NCBI RefSeq assembly: GCF_012910955.1
Contig: NZ_WTVQ01000015.1
Span: 1 to 64,000, forward strand
Source of the DNA: Aromatoleum diolicum
Lineage (GTDB): Bacteria; Pseudomonadota; Gammaproteobacteria; Burkholderiales; Rhodocyclaceae
Direction: 5' to 3'
DNA: 64,000 bases
Part shown: in pieces, positions 36,923-45,937 of the stretch
Layout of the letters: each line of letters opens with the position of its first letter
How positions within the stretch are numbered: position 1 is the stretch's first letter
The notes under the pieces: model-generated
Database searches by the model: none
What the model saw: only the letters and a program-made list of their open reading frames with translations
What the model was told of the DNA's origin: nothing
Translations under genes and position numbers: made by a program

Positions 36923-39298
36923 TCAGCCGACCATCACCGGCTCGGCCTGCTCGATCGGGTGGCGCTTGCTGCCGACGATGAATTCCGGCCGGAACACATA
37001 GACGAGGGCGGGCATGATGAAGAGCGCGCTGAACGCCGAGATGAAGAGCCACAGCGCGATCAGCACGCCCATGTCGGCCTGCAGCCGCAAGGAGGAGAAG
37101 TTCCACAGCACGACGCTGGTGATCAGCGTCATCGCCGTGATCAGCACGCCCTTGCCCGGCCCCATCAGCGCATTGACGATGGCGCGCTCGACGTTGTGCG
37201 AGCGGTGCAGGTTCTCGCGGATGCCATCGACGATGTAGAAGGTGTAATCGACGCCCAGGCCGATGCCGAGCGCGACCACCGGCAGGGTGTTGATGTTCAT
37301 GCCGATGCCCTGCCACGCCATGTAGCTGAAGGTGATGGTGTTGGAGAGCAGCACCGGGATCATGAAAAACACCCCGGCGACCGTGGAGCGGTAGGTAACC
37401 GTGCAGCACACCACCAGCACCAGCAGCGCGAGCGCGATGGCCTCGATCTGCCCGGCGAGGATCACCTCGTTCACCGCCGCCAGCACGCCGACGAGGCCGC
37501 CCGCCAGCAGGTACTCGGCGTCCTTGATCGGGTGCTGGGCGACGTAGTCGCGCACGCGCGCCACCGCGGTGCGGATGGTCTCGCCCTGGTGGTCGCGGAA
37601 GAACAGCGTCACCGCACCGTTCTTCGCGTCGGCGTCGGCGTAGCGGTCCATGTCGCCCGGGTCGGAACCGGACACGAACATGTACATCAGCTCGCTGTTC
37701 TCGTCGGCGCTCTTGCCCAGTTCCTGGTACATCGGGTTGCCCTCGCGCAGCACCCGATTCACCTGCGGCAGGATGTCGCCGAGCGAGATGCTGCCACCGA
37801 CCTCCGGCTGGGCCTCCATGTACTTCTGGAAGCGGGTCATGCTGGAGAGCACCTCGGGCTCGCGCAGCGCCCCCGGCTCCTTGCCCGCCACCACCACGAA
37901 CATGCGGTCCGAGCCCTGGAACTGGCGGTTGATCTCCGCGGCGTCGCGGTTGTAGCTCGAGTCCGGCCACAGGATCGGCGAGCCCGGATTGGCGTCGCCG
38001 ACCTTGAGGTTGAACGCGTACAGGCCGGACACCACGAAGGCCGCCGCCGCCGCGCCGAGCACCGCGTAGCGCCAGCGCGTCGTGACGATCGCCGAGCACA
38101 GGCCGAGGATGCGCATCAGCAGCGGGTTGATGTTGATCGGGTGGATGTAGCGCTGGCGCGCGCCGAACCACGACAGCATCACCGGGGTGAGGATCAGCGC
38201 GCTGACCAGAATCGTCAGCACCCACACCGTGCCGATGAAGGAGATCTTCTGCAGCAGCGGGATCGGCGTGAGCGCGACCACCAGCACGCAGCCGGCGTCG
38301 GCGACGATCGCGAGCATGCTCGGCTTGAACAGGTTGCGTGCGCTGGCCCGCGCGGCGGCCTCGGCCGATGCGACGCCGTGCCCGGTCTCATCGTCGAAAC
38401 GTGCAATGAGTTGCACCGAGTTCGAGATCGCCTGCGCGGTGATCAGGAAGGCCACCACGACCACCAGCGGATCGAGATGAAAACCCATCAGCCGCGCCGC
38501 GCCGAGCGCCCACACCGCACTCACCATGCCCGCGAGCAGCGGCAGGATGGTGCCGTGCCAGGTGCGGGTGATCAGGCACAGCAACACCACCAGCGCGGCC
38601 ACCGCGAAGAAGAAGATCGTCAGCGTCTCGTGCAGGTAGTGGTTCACCCAGCCGTAAAGCACCGGCTCGCCGACGATGCGCACCGCGACGCCGTCGCCGC
38701 TCGCCTCGCCCACCAGCGTCATCAGCTGGTTGAAGGCGCGCGTGTAATCCATGCTGCCGTCGTTGAAGTCGACGGTGACCAGCGTCGCCTTCAGGTCGGT
38801 CGACACATAGGGGCCGTACACCAGCGGATTGTTGAGCACCGCGGCCTTCAGCGCGGCGAGCTCGGCGTCGTCACGCGGCAGTTCCGGCCACATCAGCGGA
38901 CGCGATTCGACGCCCTCGGTCGAGGCGCGCACCTCCTTGATCTTCTTCGATGCGAGCGAAATGATCTGGTAGGTGTCGACGCCTTCGACCTGCTGCAGAT
39001 CGACGGTGAGCTTCTGCACCTTCGCCAGCACCGTGCGGTTGAAGATGTCGCCGCGCTCGGCCTCGAGCATGATGCTGACCATGTTCGAGCCGCCGAAAGT
39101 CTGCTTGAAGCGCTGGTTCACCGCCACGTAAGGATGGTCGCGCGGCAACAGGTCGCTGAAGATCGTCTTCACCTCGATCTGGCTCGCCTGATAGCCCATC
39201 GCCAGGGTCACCAGCGCCACCGCGGCGACCACCAGCGCGCGGAAGCGGATGAGGAAGGCGAAGGCGCGATCGACCTTGCCGAATGTCGTGTTTTTCAT
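36923..39298 (-). CDS. MMPL/RND-family transporter
   Basis: A 791-residue inner-membrane protein with twelve predicted helices in two halves, each with a large periplasmic loop. The first helix is followed by FSDLLPRDHPYVAVNQRFKQ, and the second half contains ALGIGLGVDYTFYIVDGIRE, a conserved RND/MMPL proton-relay region. This hydrophobe-exporter family is related to sterol and lipid carriers. It sits between a YCF48-type beta-propeller gene (10-bp gap) and the DUF1302 barrel gene, so the four may form one envelope-spanning machine. Direction and cargo are unknown. Confidence 0.85.
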   Translation of the reverse strand: MKNTTFGKVDRAFAFLIRFRALVVAAVALVTLAMGYQASQIEVKTIFSDLLPRDHPYVAVNQRFKQTFGGSNMVSIMLEAERGDIFNRTVLAKVQKLTVDLQQVEGVDTYQIISLASKKIKEVRASTEGVESRPLMWPELPRDDAELAALKAAVLNNPLVYGPYVSTDLKATLVTVDFNDGSMDYTRAFNQLMTLVGEASGDGVAVRIVGEPVLYGWVNHYLHETLTIFFFAVAALVVLLCLITRTWHGTILPLLAGMVSAVWALGAARLMGFHLDPLVVVVAFLITAQAISNSVQLIARFDDETGHGVASAEAAARASARNLFKPSMLAIVADAGCVLVVALTPIPLLQKISFIGTVWVLTILVSALILTPVMLSWFGARQRYIHPININPLLMRILGLCSAIVTTRWRYAVLGAAAAAFVVSGLYAFNLKVGDANPGSPILWPDSSYNRDAAEINRQFQGSDRMFVVVAGKEPGALREPEVLSSMTRFQKYMEAQPEVGGSISLGDILPQVNRVLREGNPMYQELGKSADENSELMYMFVSGSDPGDMDRYADADAKNGAVTLFFRDHQGETIRTAVARVRDYVAQHPIKDAEYLLAGGLVGVLAAVNEVILAGQIEAIALALLVLVVCCTVTYRSTVAGVFFMIPVLLSNTITFSYMAWQGIGMNINTLPVVALGIGLGVDYTFYIVDGIRENLHRSHNVERAIVNALMGPGKGVLITAMTLITSVVLWNFSSLRLQADMGVLIALWLFISAFSALFIMPALVYVFRPEFIVGSKRHPIEQAEPVMVG

Positions 39299-39308
39299 CC
39301 TCGTCCCC

Positions 39309-40331
39309 TCACATCCGCTTGTGGCCGGCGACGCTCAGCGCACCGGTGTCGTCGAGCACGGCGAGGTTGCTGCCGGCAAGGAAGTAGCGCGAGCCGGCGC
39401 GGGTGATCTGCGTGCGCCAGGAGACATCGCCGTCGGCCACCCGGCCGAGCTGCCATTGGTCCGCCCCGGCGTCGGCCGTCGCCATCACGCCCTTGTCGCC
39501 GACCGCGAGCCAGCGGCCCTCGTCCCAGGTCACGCTGTACAGGTGCTCGCGGGTGAAGGCCGGCACCTGCTGCCACGAGACCCCGCCGTCGGCGGTCACC
39601 AGCAGCGTGCCGGTAAGCCCGACGGCGACGCCATGTTCGGCGTCGCGGAAGGCAACGCTCATCAGGCTCGCCTTGTTCGGCGTCGCCACCTCGTCCCAGC
39701 TCGCGCCGCCGTCGCCGCTCTTCATCAGCGCGCCGAACTCGCCGACCAGCCAGCCCGCATCGCCGACGAAGGCGATGTCGTTCCACGCACGGTCCTTCTC
39801 GGGCAGCGCCCGCGACCACGTCTCGCCACGGTCCGGCGAGCGCAGCAGCGCGCCGAACTCGCCCACCGCCCACGCGGTGTCGCCAACGATGCGCACGCGG
39901 AACAGCTTGTTCGGGTTGCCGCTGGCGGGGATTTCTGCGCGCGCCCAGCTGCGGCCGCCGTCGCGGGTCACGATGACGACGCCGTCATTGCCGACGGCCA
40001 CCGCGCTGTCGCTGTCCCAGGCCGCGATGCCCTGCAGATTGACTTCGGTGTTGGTGATCTGGCGCGCCCACGATTCGCCGCCGTCCTCGCTGCGCACGAT
40101 CTTGCCGCCCGCGCCGGCCGCCCACACGACGCGGCTGTCGGGCGCGGCGACGCCGTAGAAGCTGTCGCGGCGTTCGATCGGCGGCGGCTCGACCTTCTGC
40201 ACCAGCGCCTCGGCCTTGACGAACAGGCCGGCGTAAAGGAGCCCGCCGACAATCACCAGGGGCGCTGACGAGGACATCAAGGTCACGACGCCGCGGGCGC
40301 CGCCCCCATATTTTTTGAATCGACGCAACAT
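39309..40331 (-). CDS. YCF48/BNR-repeat beta-propeller protein
   Basis: A 340-residue protein with one N-terminal membrane anchor (about residues 18-40) and at least five repeats. Each carries an S-DGG-SW Asp-box (SEDGGESW, TRDGGRSW, SPDRGETW, SGDGGASW, TADGGVSW), giving a beta-propeller like photosystem stability factor HCF136. It is probably periplasmic and tethered to the inner membrane, perhaps assembling the MMPL/DUF1302/DUF1329 complex. AAGGAG lies 6 bases before ATG 40331, preferred to a GTG one codon upstream. A strong hairpin lies between it and acxC. Confidence 0.8.
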   Translation of the reverse strand: MLRRFKKYGGGARGVVTLMSSSAPLVIVGGLLYAGLFVKAEALVQKVEPPPIERRDSFYGVAAPDSRVVWAAGAGGKIVRSEDGGESWARQITNTEVNLQGIAAWDSDSAVAVGNDGVVIVTRDGGRSWARAEIPASGNPNKLFRVRIVGDTAWAVGEFGALLRSPDRGETWSRALPEKDRAWNDIAFVGDAGWLVGEFGALMKSGDGGASWDEVATPNKASLMSVAFRDAEHGVAVGLTGTLLVTADGGVSWQQVPAFTREHLYSVTWDEGRWLAVGDKGVMATADAGADQWQLGRVADGDVSWRTQITRAGSRYFLAGSNLAVLDDTGALSVAGHKRM

Positions 40332-40469
40332 CACTCTCTCCTTAACGCCCCGGAACGGCGCGCCTGATCATTTGTTCTTGCGCAGCAGGGCCCCTGCAGG
40401 GCAATCGCCTCGCATGAGTTGCTGCGGTAATCGGAGGAAAAATGGGGCGGAGCCCGAACCGCGGGCCCC

Positions 40470-40500
40470 GGCCGGCGCTTCCCGGGCGGAAGCGCCGGCC
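40470..40500 (-). other. Perfect 13-bp hairpin between acxC and the YCF48-type gene
   Basis: GGCCGGCGCTTCC (40470-40482) pairs perfectly with 40488-40500 across a 5-base loop, 37 bases past the acxC stop. No T-run follows, so it more likely shields the 3' end of acxABC mRNA than ends transcription fully. Confidence 0.55.
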
Positions 40501-40536
40501 ACACAGCCGCCGGGCGCCCCGCCCGGCCAGGGCGGC

Positions 40537-41040
40537 TTACGCCGCGCGTTCGGGCACCGGCAGACCGACCCATTCCTTGTAGAAGGCCTCGATGTCCGGC
40601 TCGAAGTCGTGAATCACCGGGTACCACGGGGTCGGCGCCTCGACGTCGTGCATCGTGCCGCAGGTCGGGCAGTAGTACTCGCGATACACCTGCCACTGGG
40701 TATCCGGCGCCATCAGCTTCGGATACACCTCGGTCATCGCTTCTTCCGTGTCGCGCACGTAGATCGCCGCGTGCAGCTTCCAGTTGTCCGTGTAGTCGCA
40801 GAACTCGTGGCCGCAGTCGCACTTGATGACCCACTGCTTGGTCTTGGCCGATTGCACGATGTACATGTGCGGGCTCAGCGGCAGGACGATGCGATCCTTG
40901 AAGCCGACTTTCGCCTGCAGTGCCGTAAGGTATTGCTCGAAGCGGCCGTTGTCCTTGGGCATGGACAGCATGCGGAAAGTGGTTTCCCAGTCCAGCGTGC
41001 CCTCGACCAGATGCGCGACCTGCTCATTCGTGTATGACAT
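40537..41040 (-). CDS. acxC: Acetone carboxylase gamma subunit
   Basis: A small subunit of 167 residues, essentially the length of the Xanthobacter protein (about 168). It has five cysteines arranged as a metal site: C74, C76, C81 (CDCGHEFC) and C124, C127 (CPTCG). Acetone carboxylase is an (alpha-beta-gamma)2 enzyme that makes acetoacetate from acetone and bicarbonate using ATP. acxC follows acxB by 39 bp in the acxABC order. Confidence 0.92.
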   Translation of the reverse strand: MSYTNEQVAHLVEGTLDWETTFRMLSMPKDNGRFEQYLTALQAKVGFKDRIVLPLSPHMYIVQSAKTKQWVIKCDCGHEFCDYTDNWKLHAAIYVRDTEEAMTEVYPKLMAPDTQWQVYREYYCPTCGTMHDVEAPTPWYPVIHDFEPDIEAFYKEWVGLPVPERAA

Positions 41041-41079
41041 TTCTTGCTCCTTGATTCAGGTTGTCGTTCAGGGAAGAGC

Positions 41080-43404
41080 TCACTCTTCGACCTGGACCAC
41101 GGTGGTGACGTCGGGCATCAGCGACAGGTCCATGCGGTGCTTGGAACCGTAGGTGGGCACGCCGAGCTCCTCTTCCAGCAATTGCCAGTCGGCGGGCAGG
41201 CTCCAGAAGTCCTTGAACTGCTTTGTGAACTTCTCGGACAGCGCGAAGCTGGTGGCGAACATGTGCTGCACCTGCACGGACGCATGCTTGTTGATGATGC
41301 GTTCGCGCTCTTCCTTCATCCACTCGCGCGTCGGCAGGGCGCGCGCCAGGCGTTCCTTGCGCATTTCGGCACGGCGAGCCGCGGTCTTGGCCGCATCGAC
41401 CGTGAATACGCCTTTCGCGTCTTTGCTCAGGACCGCACCGTAGACCTTCTCGGCATACGTCGGCAGCAGGAACTTCTGGTTCAGGTCGTTCTCGATGGCC
41501 TTGACCTCGCGATCGATCGGGTCACCGAAGCCAGGCCCGCCCCGCAGATAGTTCAGATAGAGATCGTGGTTGTCGTAGCAGTCCTCGGTCGTCATGCACT
41601 GCTTGTCACGCTTGACCACCGCCGTCGCGTCGATATGGCGCTCGTAGTCCGGGTGCGTCGGGTCGATGTCACCGCCCAGGGGCAGCGAGTCGCCGATCGC
41701 AATACGCTCCTTCAGACCGGTCTTGTGGGCTTCGAAGCGGTAACCGGTCGCCGACGGGTAACCACCCATCATGCCCCAGTCACTGTTCATGAAGCCGTTG
41801 CCCATGAAGAACATCGTCCAGTCCTGCGCGTTCCAGACCATGCGCAGCGTCTCGAAGCCGCAGCCGCCACGGTACTTGCCGTAGCCACCGGAGTTGGCCT
41901 TGACGTTGCGACCGAGGTAGAGAAGCGGCTCGGCCATTTCCCAGATCTCGATGTCACCCATGTCGCCTTCCGGGTTCCAGATGGCGGCGGCGTGGTTCAG
42001 CCCGTCCTTGACGGCGCAGGCACCGGTACCGCAGCTCGAGGCTTCGAAACTGTTGACCGCGTGGATCTCACCGTCCTGGTTGATGCCGCCACCTTGCAGC
42101 CAGTTGGAGGTGTTGGCATTGCCGGCGTTGACCTCTTCCAGGTAGCCGCGGCTGAAGTACGACTGGCTGAGCCCGCGCCACAGTGCCGCCCAGCCGGACA
42201 CCAGGAAGTGCCAGGCGTAGGCATGGCCGGTGCGGCGGTCGTCCGGGTTGCACCAGGTGCCCTTGGGCAGGTGGAACTCGGTGGCGTAGTACGCGCCGTC
42301 ATTGATCCGCTGCGTAGGCACCAGGGTCTGGCACATCATCACCCAGATCCCCGAGGTGAAGGCCACCTGGTGGGCATTGAAGGTATGCCAGCCCCAGCGG
42401 CTCGCGCCCTCGAAGTCCAGACGCCATTTGCCGTCCGGCTTGATCGTCATCTCGCACGGCGAGTGCATGATCGAATCGAGCTTGGCGAAGGCGTTGGACA
42501 CCTGCACGTCCTCGTGCTTGAAGGGCACATCGACGAAGGACACCTTGCGGTACACGCCGGGCAGGGTCATCGCCTTGACGCGGCTCATCAGGCCGCGGCG
42601 GCCCTCTTCGATCACTTCATTGGAGAACTTCGTGTACGCATCGAGGCCGTCGGCGCGGATCACGTCCTCCACCAGCTCGCGGATCATGTGGCAGCCGGCG
42701 ATGCGGGTCTTCTCGTCGAGGATCCAGTACTTCGGCGTGCGCACCGAACGCTGCGACTCGTGCAACCAGTCGCGCAGCGGCTCGTCGTTGATGCCGGTCT
42801 TGCGGCAGGTGATCATGTAGCCATCGCCGAAACGCTGCGTCTGGCCGGTGGACATCGAGCCCGGCGTCACCGCACCAGTGTCGATGACGTGGGTCACGCC
42901 GCCGACCCAGCCGATCAGCTTGCCTTCCCAGAAGATCGGCACGATGGTGGCGATGTCGCAGGGGTGCACATTGCCGATCGCGCAGTCATTGGTGGTGAAC
43001 ATGTCACCCGGATTGATCGTCGGGTTGGCTTCCCAGTTGTTCTCGATCATGTACTTGATCGCGGCGCCCATCGTCCCGACGTGGATGATGATCCCGGTCG
43101 AGGTCAGCACGCAGTCACCCGCGGCGTTGTACAAGGTGAAACACAGTTCGCCTTCCTGCTCCACGATCGGGCTGGCAGCGATCTTCTTGGCGGTTTCGCG
43201 GGCATGCACCAGGCCGCCGCGCAGCTTCGAAAACAGCTTCTCGTAACCGATCGGATCGGAGTCACGCAGTTCCAGCTTTTCCAGGCCGTTGTAGTAGCCG
43301 GTCGACTTGGTGCGCTCGATGATGGCATCGCGGTGCTGCTTGAGCGTCATACCGCTCGCGAGCAGATTGCCGATGCCGATTTCCTTTGTGCTCATCATGT
43401 TCAT
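41080..43404 (-). CDS. acxB: Acetone carboxylase alpha subunit (HyuB-like)
   Basis: A 774-residue subunit related to hydantoinase B, close to the 776 residues of the Xanthobacter alpha subunit. It contains VGTMGAAIKYMIENN, GDMFTTNDCAIGNVHPCD, and HVIDTGAVTPGSMSTGQTQ. The alpha subunit is reported to hold the Mn site where carboxyphosphate attacks the enolate. It lies between acxA (89-bp gap) and acxC. GAGGAGACCC precedes ATG 43404, one of three closely spaced ATGs. The five-subunit acetophenone carboxylase is unlikely because only three subunits are encoded. Confidence 0.92.
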   Translation of the reverse strand: MNMMSTKEIGIGNLLASGMTLKQHRDAIIERTKSTGYYNGLEKLELRDSDPIGYEKLFSKLRGGLVHARETAKKIAASPIVEQEGELCFTLYNAAGDCVLTSTGIIIHVGTMGAAIKYMIENNWEANPTINPGDMFTTNDCAIGNVHPCDIATIVPIFWEGKLIGWVGGVTHVIDTGAVTPGSMSTGQTQRFGDGYMITCRKTGINDEPLRDWLHESQRSVRTPKYWILDEKTRIAGCHMIRELVEDVIRADGLDAYTKFSNEVIEEGRRGLMSRVKAMTLPGVYRKVSFVDVPFKHEDVQVSNAFAKLDSIMHSPCEMTIKPDGKWRLDFEGASRWGWHTFNAHQVAFTSGIWVMMCQTLVPTQRINDGAYYATEFHLPKGTWCNPDDRRTGHAYAWHFLVSGWAALWRGLSQSYFSRGYLEEVNAGNANTSNWLQGGGINQDGEIHAVNSFEASSCGTGACAVKDGLNHAAAIWNPEGDMGDIEIWEMAEPLLYLGRNVKANSGGYGKYRGGCGFETLRMVWNAQDWTMFFMGNGFMNSDWGMMGGYPSATGYRFEAHKTGLKERIAIGDSLPLGGDIDPTHPDYERHIDATAVVKRDKQCMTTEDCYDNHDLYLNYLRGGPGFGDPIDREVKAIENDLNQKFLLPTYAEKVYGAVLSKDAKGVFTVDAAKTAARRAEMRKERLARALPTREWMKEERERIINKHASVQVQHMFATSFALSEKFTKQFKDFWSLPADWQLLEEELGVPTYGSKHRMDLSLMPDVTTVVQVEE

Positions 43405-43493
43405 GGTGGGTCTCCTCAAAAATTGTTGGCCCCCAAGACGCCTTCGGCGTCAGCCCCCCGAGGGGGCACCGGTAGCCTTGGGGCGGCCGGCGA

Positions 43494-45647
43494 CTACCGG
43501 GCTTCTTTCAGATGGAACAGGCGGTGCTTGTCGATCGTCGTTTCGAAGCCGTCCGGCACCACGAAGGTGGTGGCGTCGGATTCGATGATCGCGGGCCCGA
43601 CGATGTGATTGCCGGCCTTGAGCGACTCCATCTTCCACAGCGCCGCATCCACCCATCTCTTGTGGCGGTAGAACGGACGCGTGCCGAGATAGGCTTCCCG
43701 CGGCGGGATCGGTCCGGCATCCGGGTCTTCCGGCAGCACCGGCTTTTGCGTCACGACCATGCCACGCAGGATGGCGCCGGTGACCGAGAAGCCGAGTTCC
43801 GGCGAGCGCGCCGAGTTCGCATAGACGCGGCCATAGGTGTTCTCGAAGGTCTCGATGATCTGGTTCCAGTCGGCCGCAGTGGCCGCGGTCGAGACCGGCG
43901 AAACGATTTCGAGGTCGTTCAGCTGGCCCATGTACTGCATCTTGTAGCCGGGGATGAGCAGCACGTCTTCGGGCTTGTAGCCATTGATCACGAACTCCTC
44001 GATGACCTTGACCGCCAGTTCGCCCCAGGCTTCCTGCAGGCTGGCGCAGGCAGCTGCCTTTTGATCGTCGCTGGCGAACTGAGCGACCCCGAGATCGACC
44101 GACTTGTCGTAGCGATACTCGAAGTCGGCGCAGGCGCAGCCGAAGGCCGAGAAGCCGGCCGCCCAAGCAGGAACGACAACGTCCTTGAAGCCGACACCTC
44201 CGGTGTAGCCGTAGGTGTGCACCGGGCCGGCACCGCCGTAGGAGAAGCAGGTGAATTCGGCCGGGTTGTAGCCCTTGGCGCTGATGTTGGCGCGCAGGTA
44301 CTCGGACAGGGTCAGGTCGAGCAGTTCGATGACGCCGGCGGCGGCGTCCTCGACTGACAGGCCCAGCGGATCGGCGATCTGCGCCTTGATATGGTCACGG
44401 GCGCGTTGCACGTCGAGCTTGATGGCGCCGCCGAGGAAGTTCTCGGGGTTGAGGTAGCCCAGCACGACGTGGCAGTCGGACACCGATACCGTGTCCAGCC
44501 CGCTTTCAGGCCAGCAGGTGCCGACACGGTAGCCTGCACTGTCGGGGCCCAGCTTGATCGACTTGCTGTAGGGGTCGAGACGGACGAAGCTGCCGGCACC
44601 GGCGCCGACGGAGTCCATCGCCACCAGCGGCAGCGACAACACCAGGCGGGCCATGTCGGGGTCGGACTTGATCGCGAAGTTGCCCTTGGTGATCAGCGCC
44701 ACGTCGAAGCTGGTGCCGCCGATATCCGAGCAGGCGATGTTTTCGTCGCCCAGATACTCGCCCAGCAGCTTCGAGCCGATCACGCCACCGATCGGGCCGG
44801 ACACGATGGTGCGCGCCAGCTCCTTGGCCTTCCAGCTGATCGTGCCGCCGTGGGTGGCCATGACCCGCAGGTCGAACTTGGCACCGTGCTTCTTGAAGCG
44901 GTCGCTCACCTTCTTGAGTGTCTGGCGCGACGGTTCGGCGCCATAGGCTTCAAGGATGGTGGTGTTCATGCGGTGGCTTTCCTTGCGCGACGGGTAGTAG
45001 TCCACCGAGGCGAAGACCGGAATGTCCACCTTGAGCTTCTTCAGCTCTTCCTTGGCCAGGTCACGGGCACGCTGCTCGCTGACCTCGTTCTTGTGCGATT
45101 GCAGCAGGCAGATGACGATGGCCTGGGAGCCGGCCTCCACCAGTTCCCGGGTTGCCTGGCGCACTTCGTCCTCGCGCAGCGGGATGACGACCTTGCCCTG
45201 CACGTCGGTGCGCTCGGTCACGCCCCGGGTGCGCGACACCGGCACCAAGGGCTCGTCGTAGCGGTGGGTATTGAGGTGGATGCGATCCTCGAGGGCGTAA
45301 CCGAGGTAGCTCTGCAGGGCGCGCCCCATGGAGTGGATCTGCTCGAATCCGCGGTTGCAGATCAGGCCGACGTCGAGGCCCTTGCGCATCAGGATGCGGT
45401 TGAGCATCGCCGTGCCCGAGTAGACGCAGGTGGCCAGCTCGGGATAGACATCGTCCACTTCCCGGTCCCAGTGAGCCAGCGCGTCAACCGACGAGTTGTA
45501 GATTGCCAGGGACTCATCCCCGGGGTTGCTCTGAGCCTTGCCGACGACGAAACGGCCGTCGGCGCGCACGAAAAAGGTATCGGTCATCGTGCCGCCGGCG
45601 TCGATGCCCATCACCTGTACCTGTGATGCTGCCTGTTGGACTTCCAT
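43494..45647 (-). CDS. acxA: Acetone carboxylase beta subunit (HyuA-like)
   Basis: A 717-residue subunit with the hydantoinase A/acetone kinase-like fold. The nucleotide-binding start VMGIDAGGTMTDTFFV lies at about residues 12-27, with a second phosphate loop at CSDIGGTSFDVALI. It uses ATP to activate acetone and bicarbonate. The start at 45647 has GGAG six bases upstream and gives exactly the length known for Xanthobacter AcxA; the alternative at 45659 lacks spacing. It is the first gene of the acx operon, 62 bases from a sigma54-type promoter. Confidence 0.92.
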   Translation of the reverse strand: MEVQQAASQVQVMGIDAGGTMTDTFFVRADGRFVVGKAQSNPGDESLAIYNSSVDALAHWDREVDDVYPELATCVYSGTAMLNRILMRKGLDVGLICNRGFEQIHSMGRALQSYLGYALEDRIHLNTHRYDEPLVPVSRTRGVTERTDVQGKVVIPLREDEVRQATRELVEAGSQAIVICLLQSHKNEVSEQRARDLAKEELKKLKVDIPVFASVDYYPSRKESHRMNTTILEAYGAEPSRQTLKKVSDRFKKHGAKFDLRVMATHGGTISWKAKELARTIVSGPIGGVIGSKLLGEYLGDENIACSDIGGTSFDVALITKGNFAIKSDPDMARLVLSLPLVAMDSVGAGAGSFVRLDPYSKSIKLGPDSAGYRVGTCWPESGLDTVSVSDCHVVLGYLNPENFLGGAIKLDVQRARDHIKAQIADPLGLSVEDAAAGVIELLDLTLSEYLRANISAKGYNPAEFTCFSYGGAGPVHTYGYTGGVGFKDVVVPAWAAGFSAFGCACADFEYRYDKSVDLGVAQFASDDQKAAACASLQEAWGELAVKVIEEFVINGYKPEDVLLIPGYKMQYMGQLNDLEIVSPVSTAATAADWNQIIETFENTYGRVYANSARSPELGFSVTGAILRGMVVTQKPVLPEDPDAGPIPPREAYLGTRPFYRHKRWVDAALWKMESLKAGNHIVGPAIIESDATTFVVPDGFETTIDKHRLFHLKEAR

Positions 45648-45708
45648 GTTTGTCTCCATCTCCACTTGGATTGGCGAGTCGCCGATGTTGCTGGCCCCGC
45701 GTTTCCTA

Positions 45709-45725
45709 TTGCAGTAGGCGTGCCG
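45709..45725 (-). promoter_or_regulatory. Sigma54 (-24/-12) promoter of the acx operon
   Basis: On the minus strand, CCGGCACGCCTACTGCAA has GG (45724-45723) and GC (45712-45711) exactly 10 bases apart, matching TGGCAC-N5-TTGC. It lies 62 bases before acxA, and the region encodes a sigma54 activator, so the match is credible. Confidence 0.75.
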
Positions 45726-45845
45726 GTTCGACAGCCTTGCAATGCAGCAATCGTGCAATCAAGCGTGGAGAAGGAAGTCGCGCGAATCGACCATGCGGCG
45801 CAACAGAGACGAACGGCAGAACGCTACGGCCAGAAACCGAACGAC

Positions 45846-45865
45846 GTCCGGAAATCGCACGTTCG
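45846..45865. promoter_or_regulatory. Putative AcxR upstream activator site
   Basis: GTCCGGAAATCGCACGTTCG lies about 120 bp upstream of the sigma54 promoter, the usual enhancer distance. A near copy is found in the palindrome upstream of acxR (30306-30325; 17 of 20 identical). Confidence 0.5.
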
Positions 45866-45937
45866 CACCAGCGCGCCGCGACGCGCCCGAAGGATTCGGG
45901 AGGAAGGCGAAAGCAGGCGTTCAGCCCGCCCGCGGGC

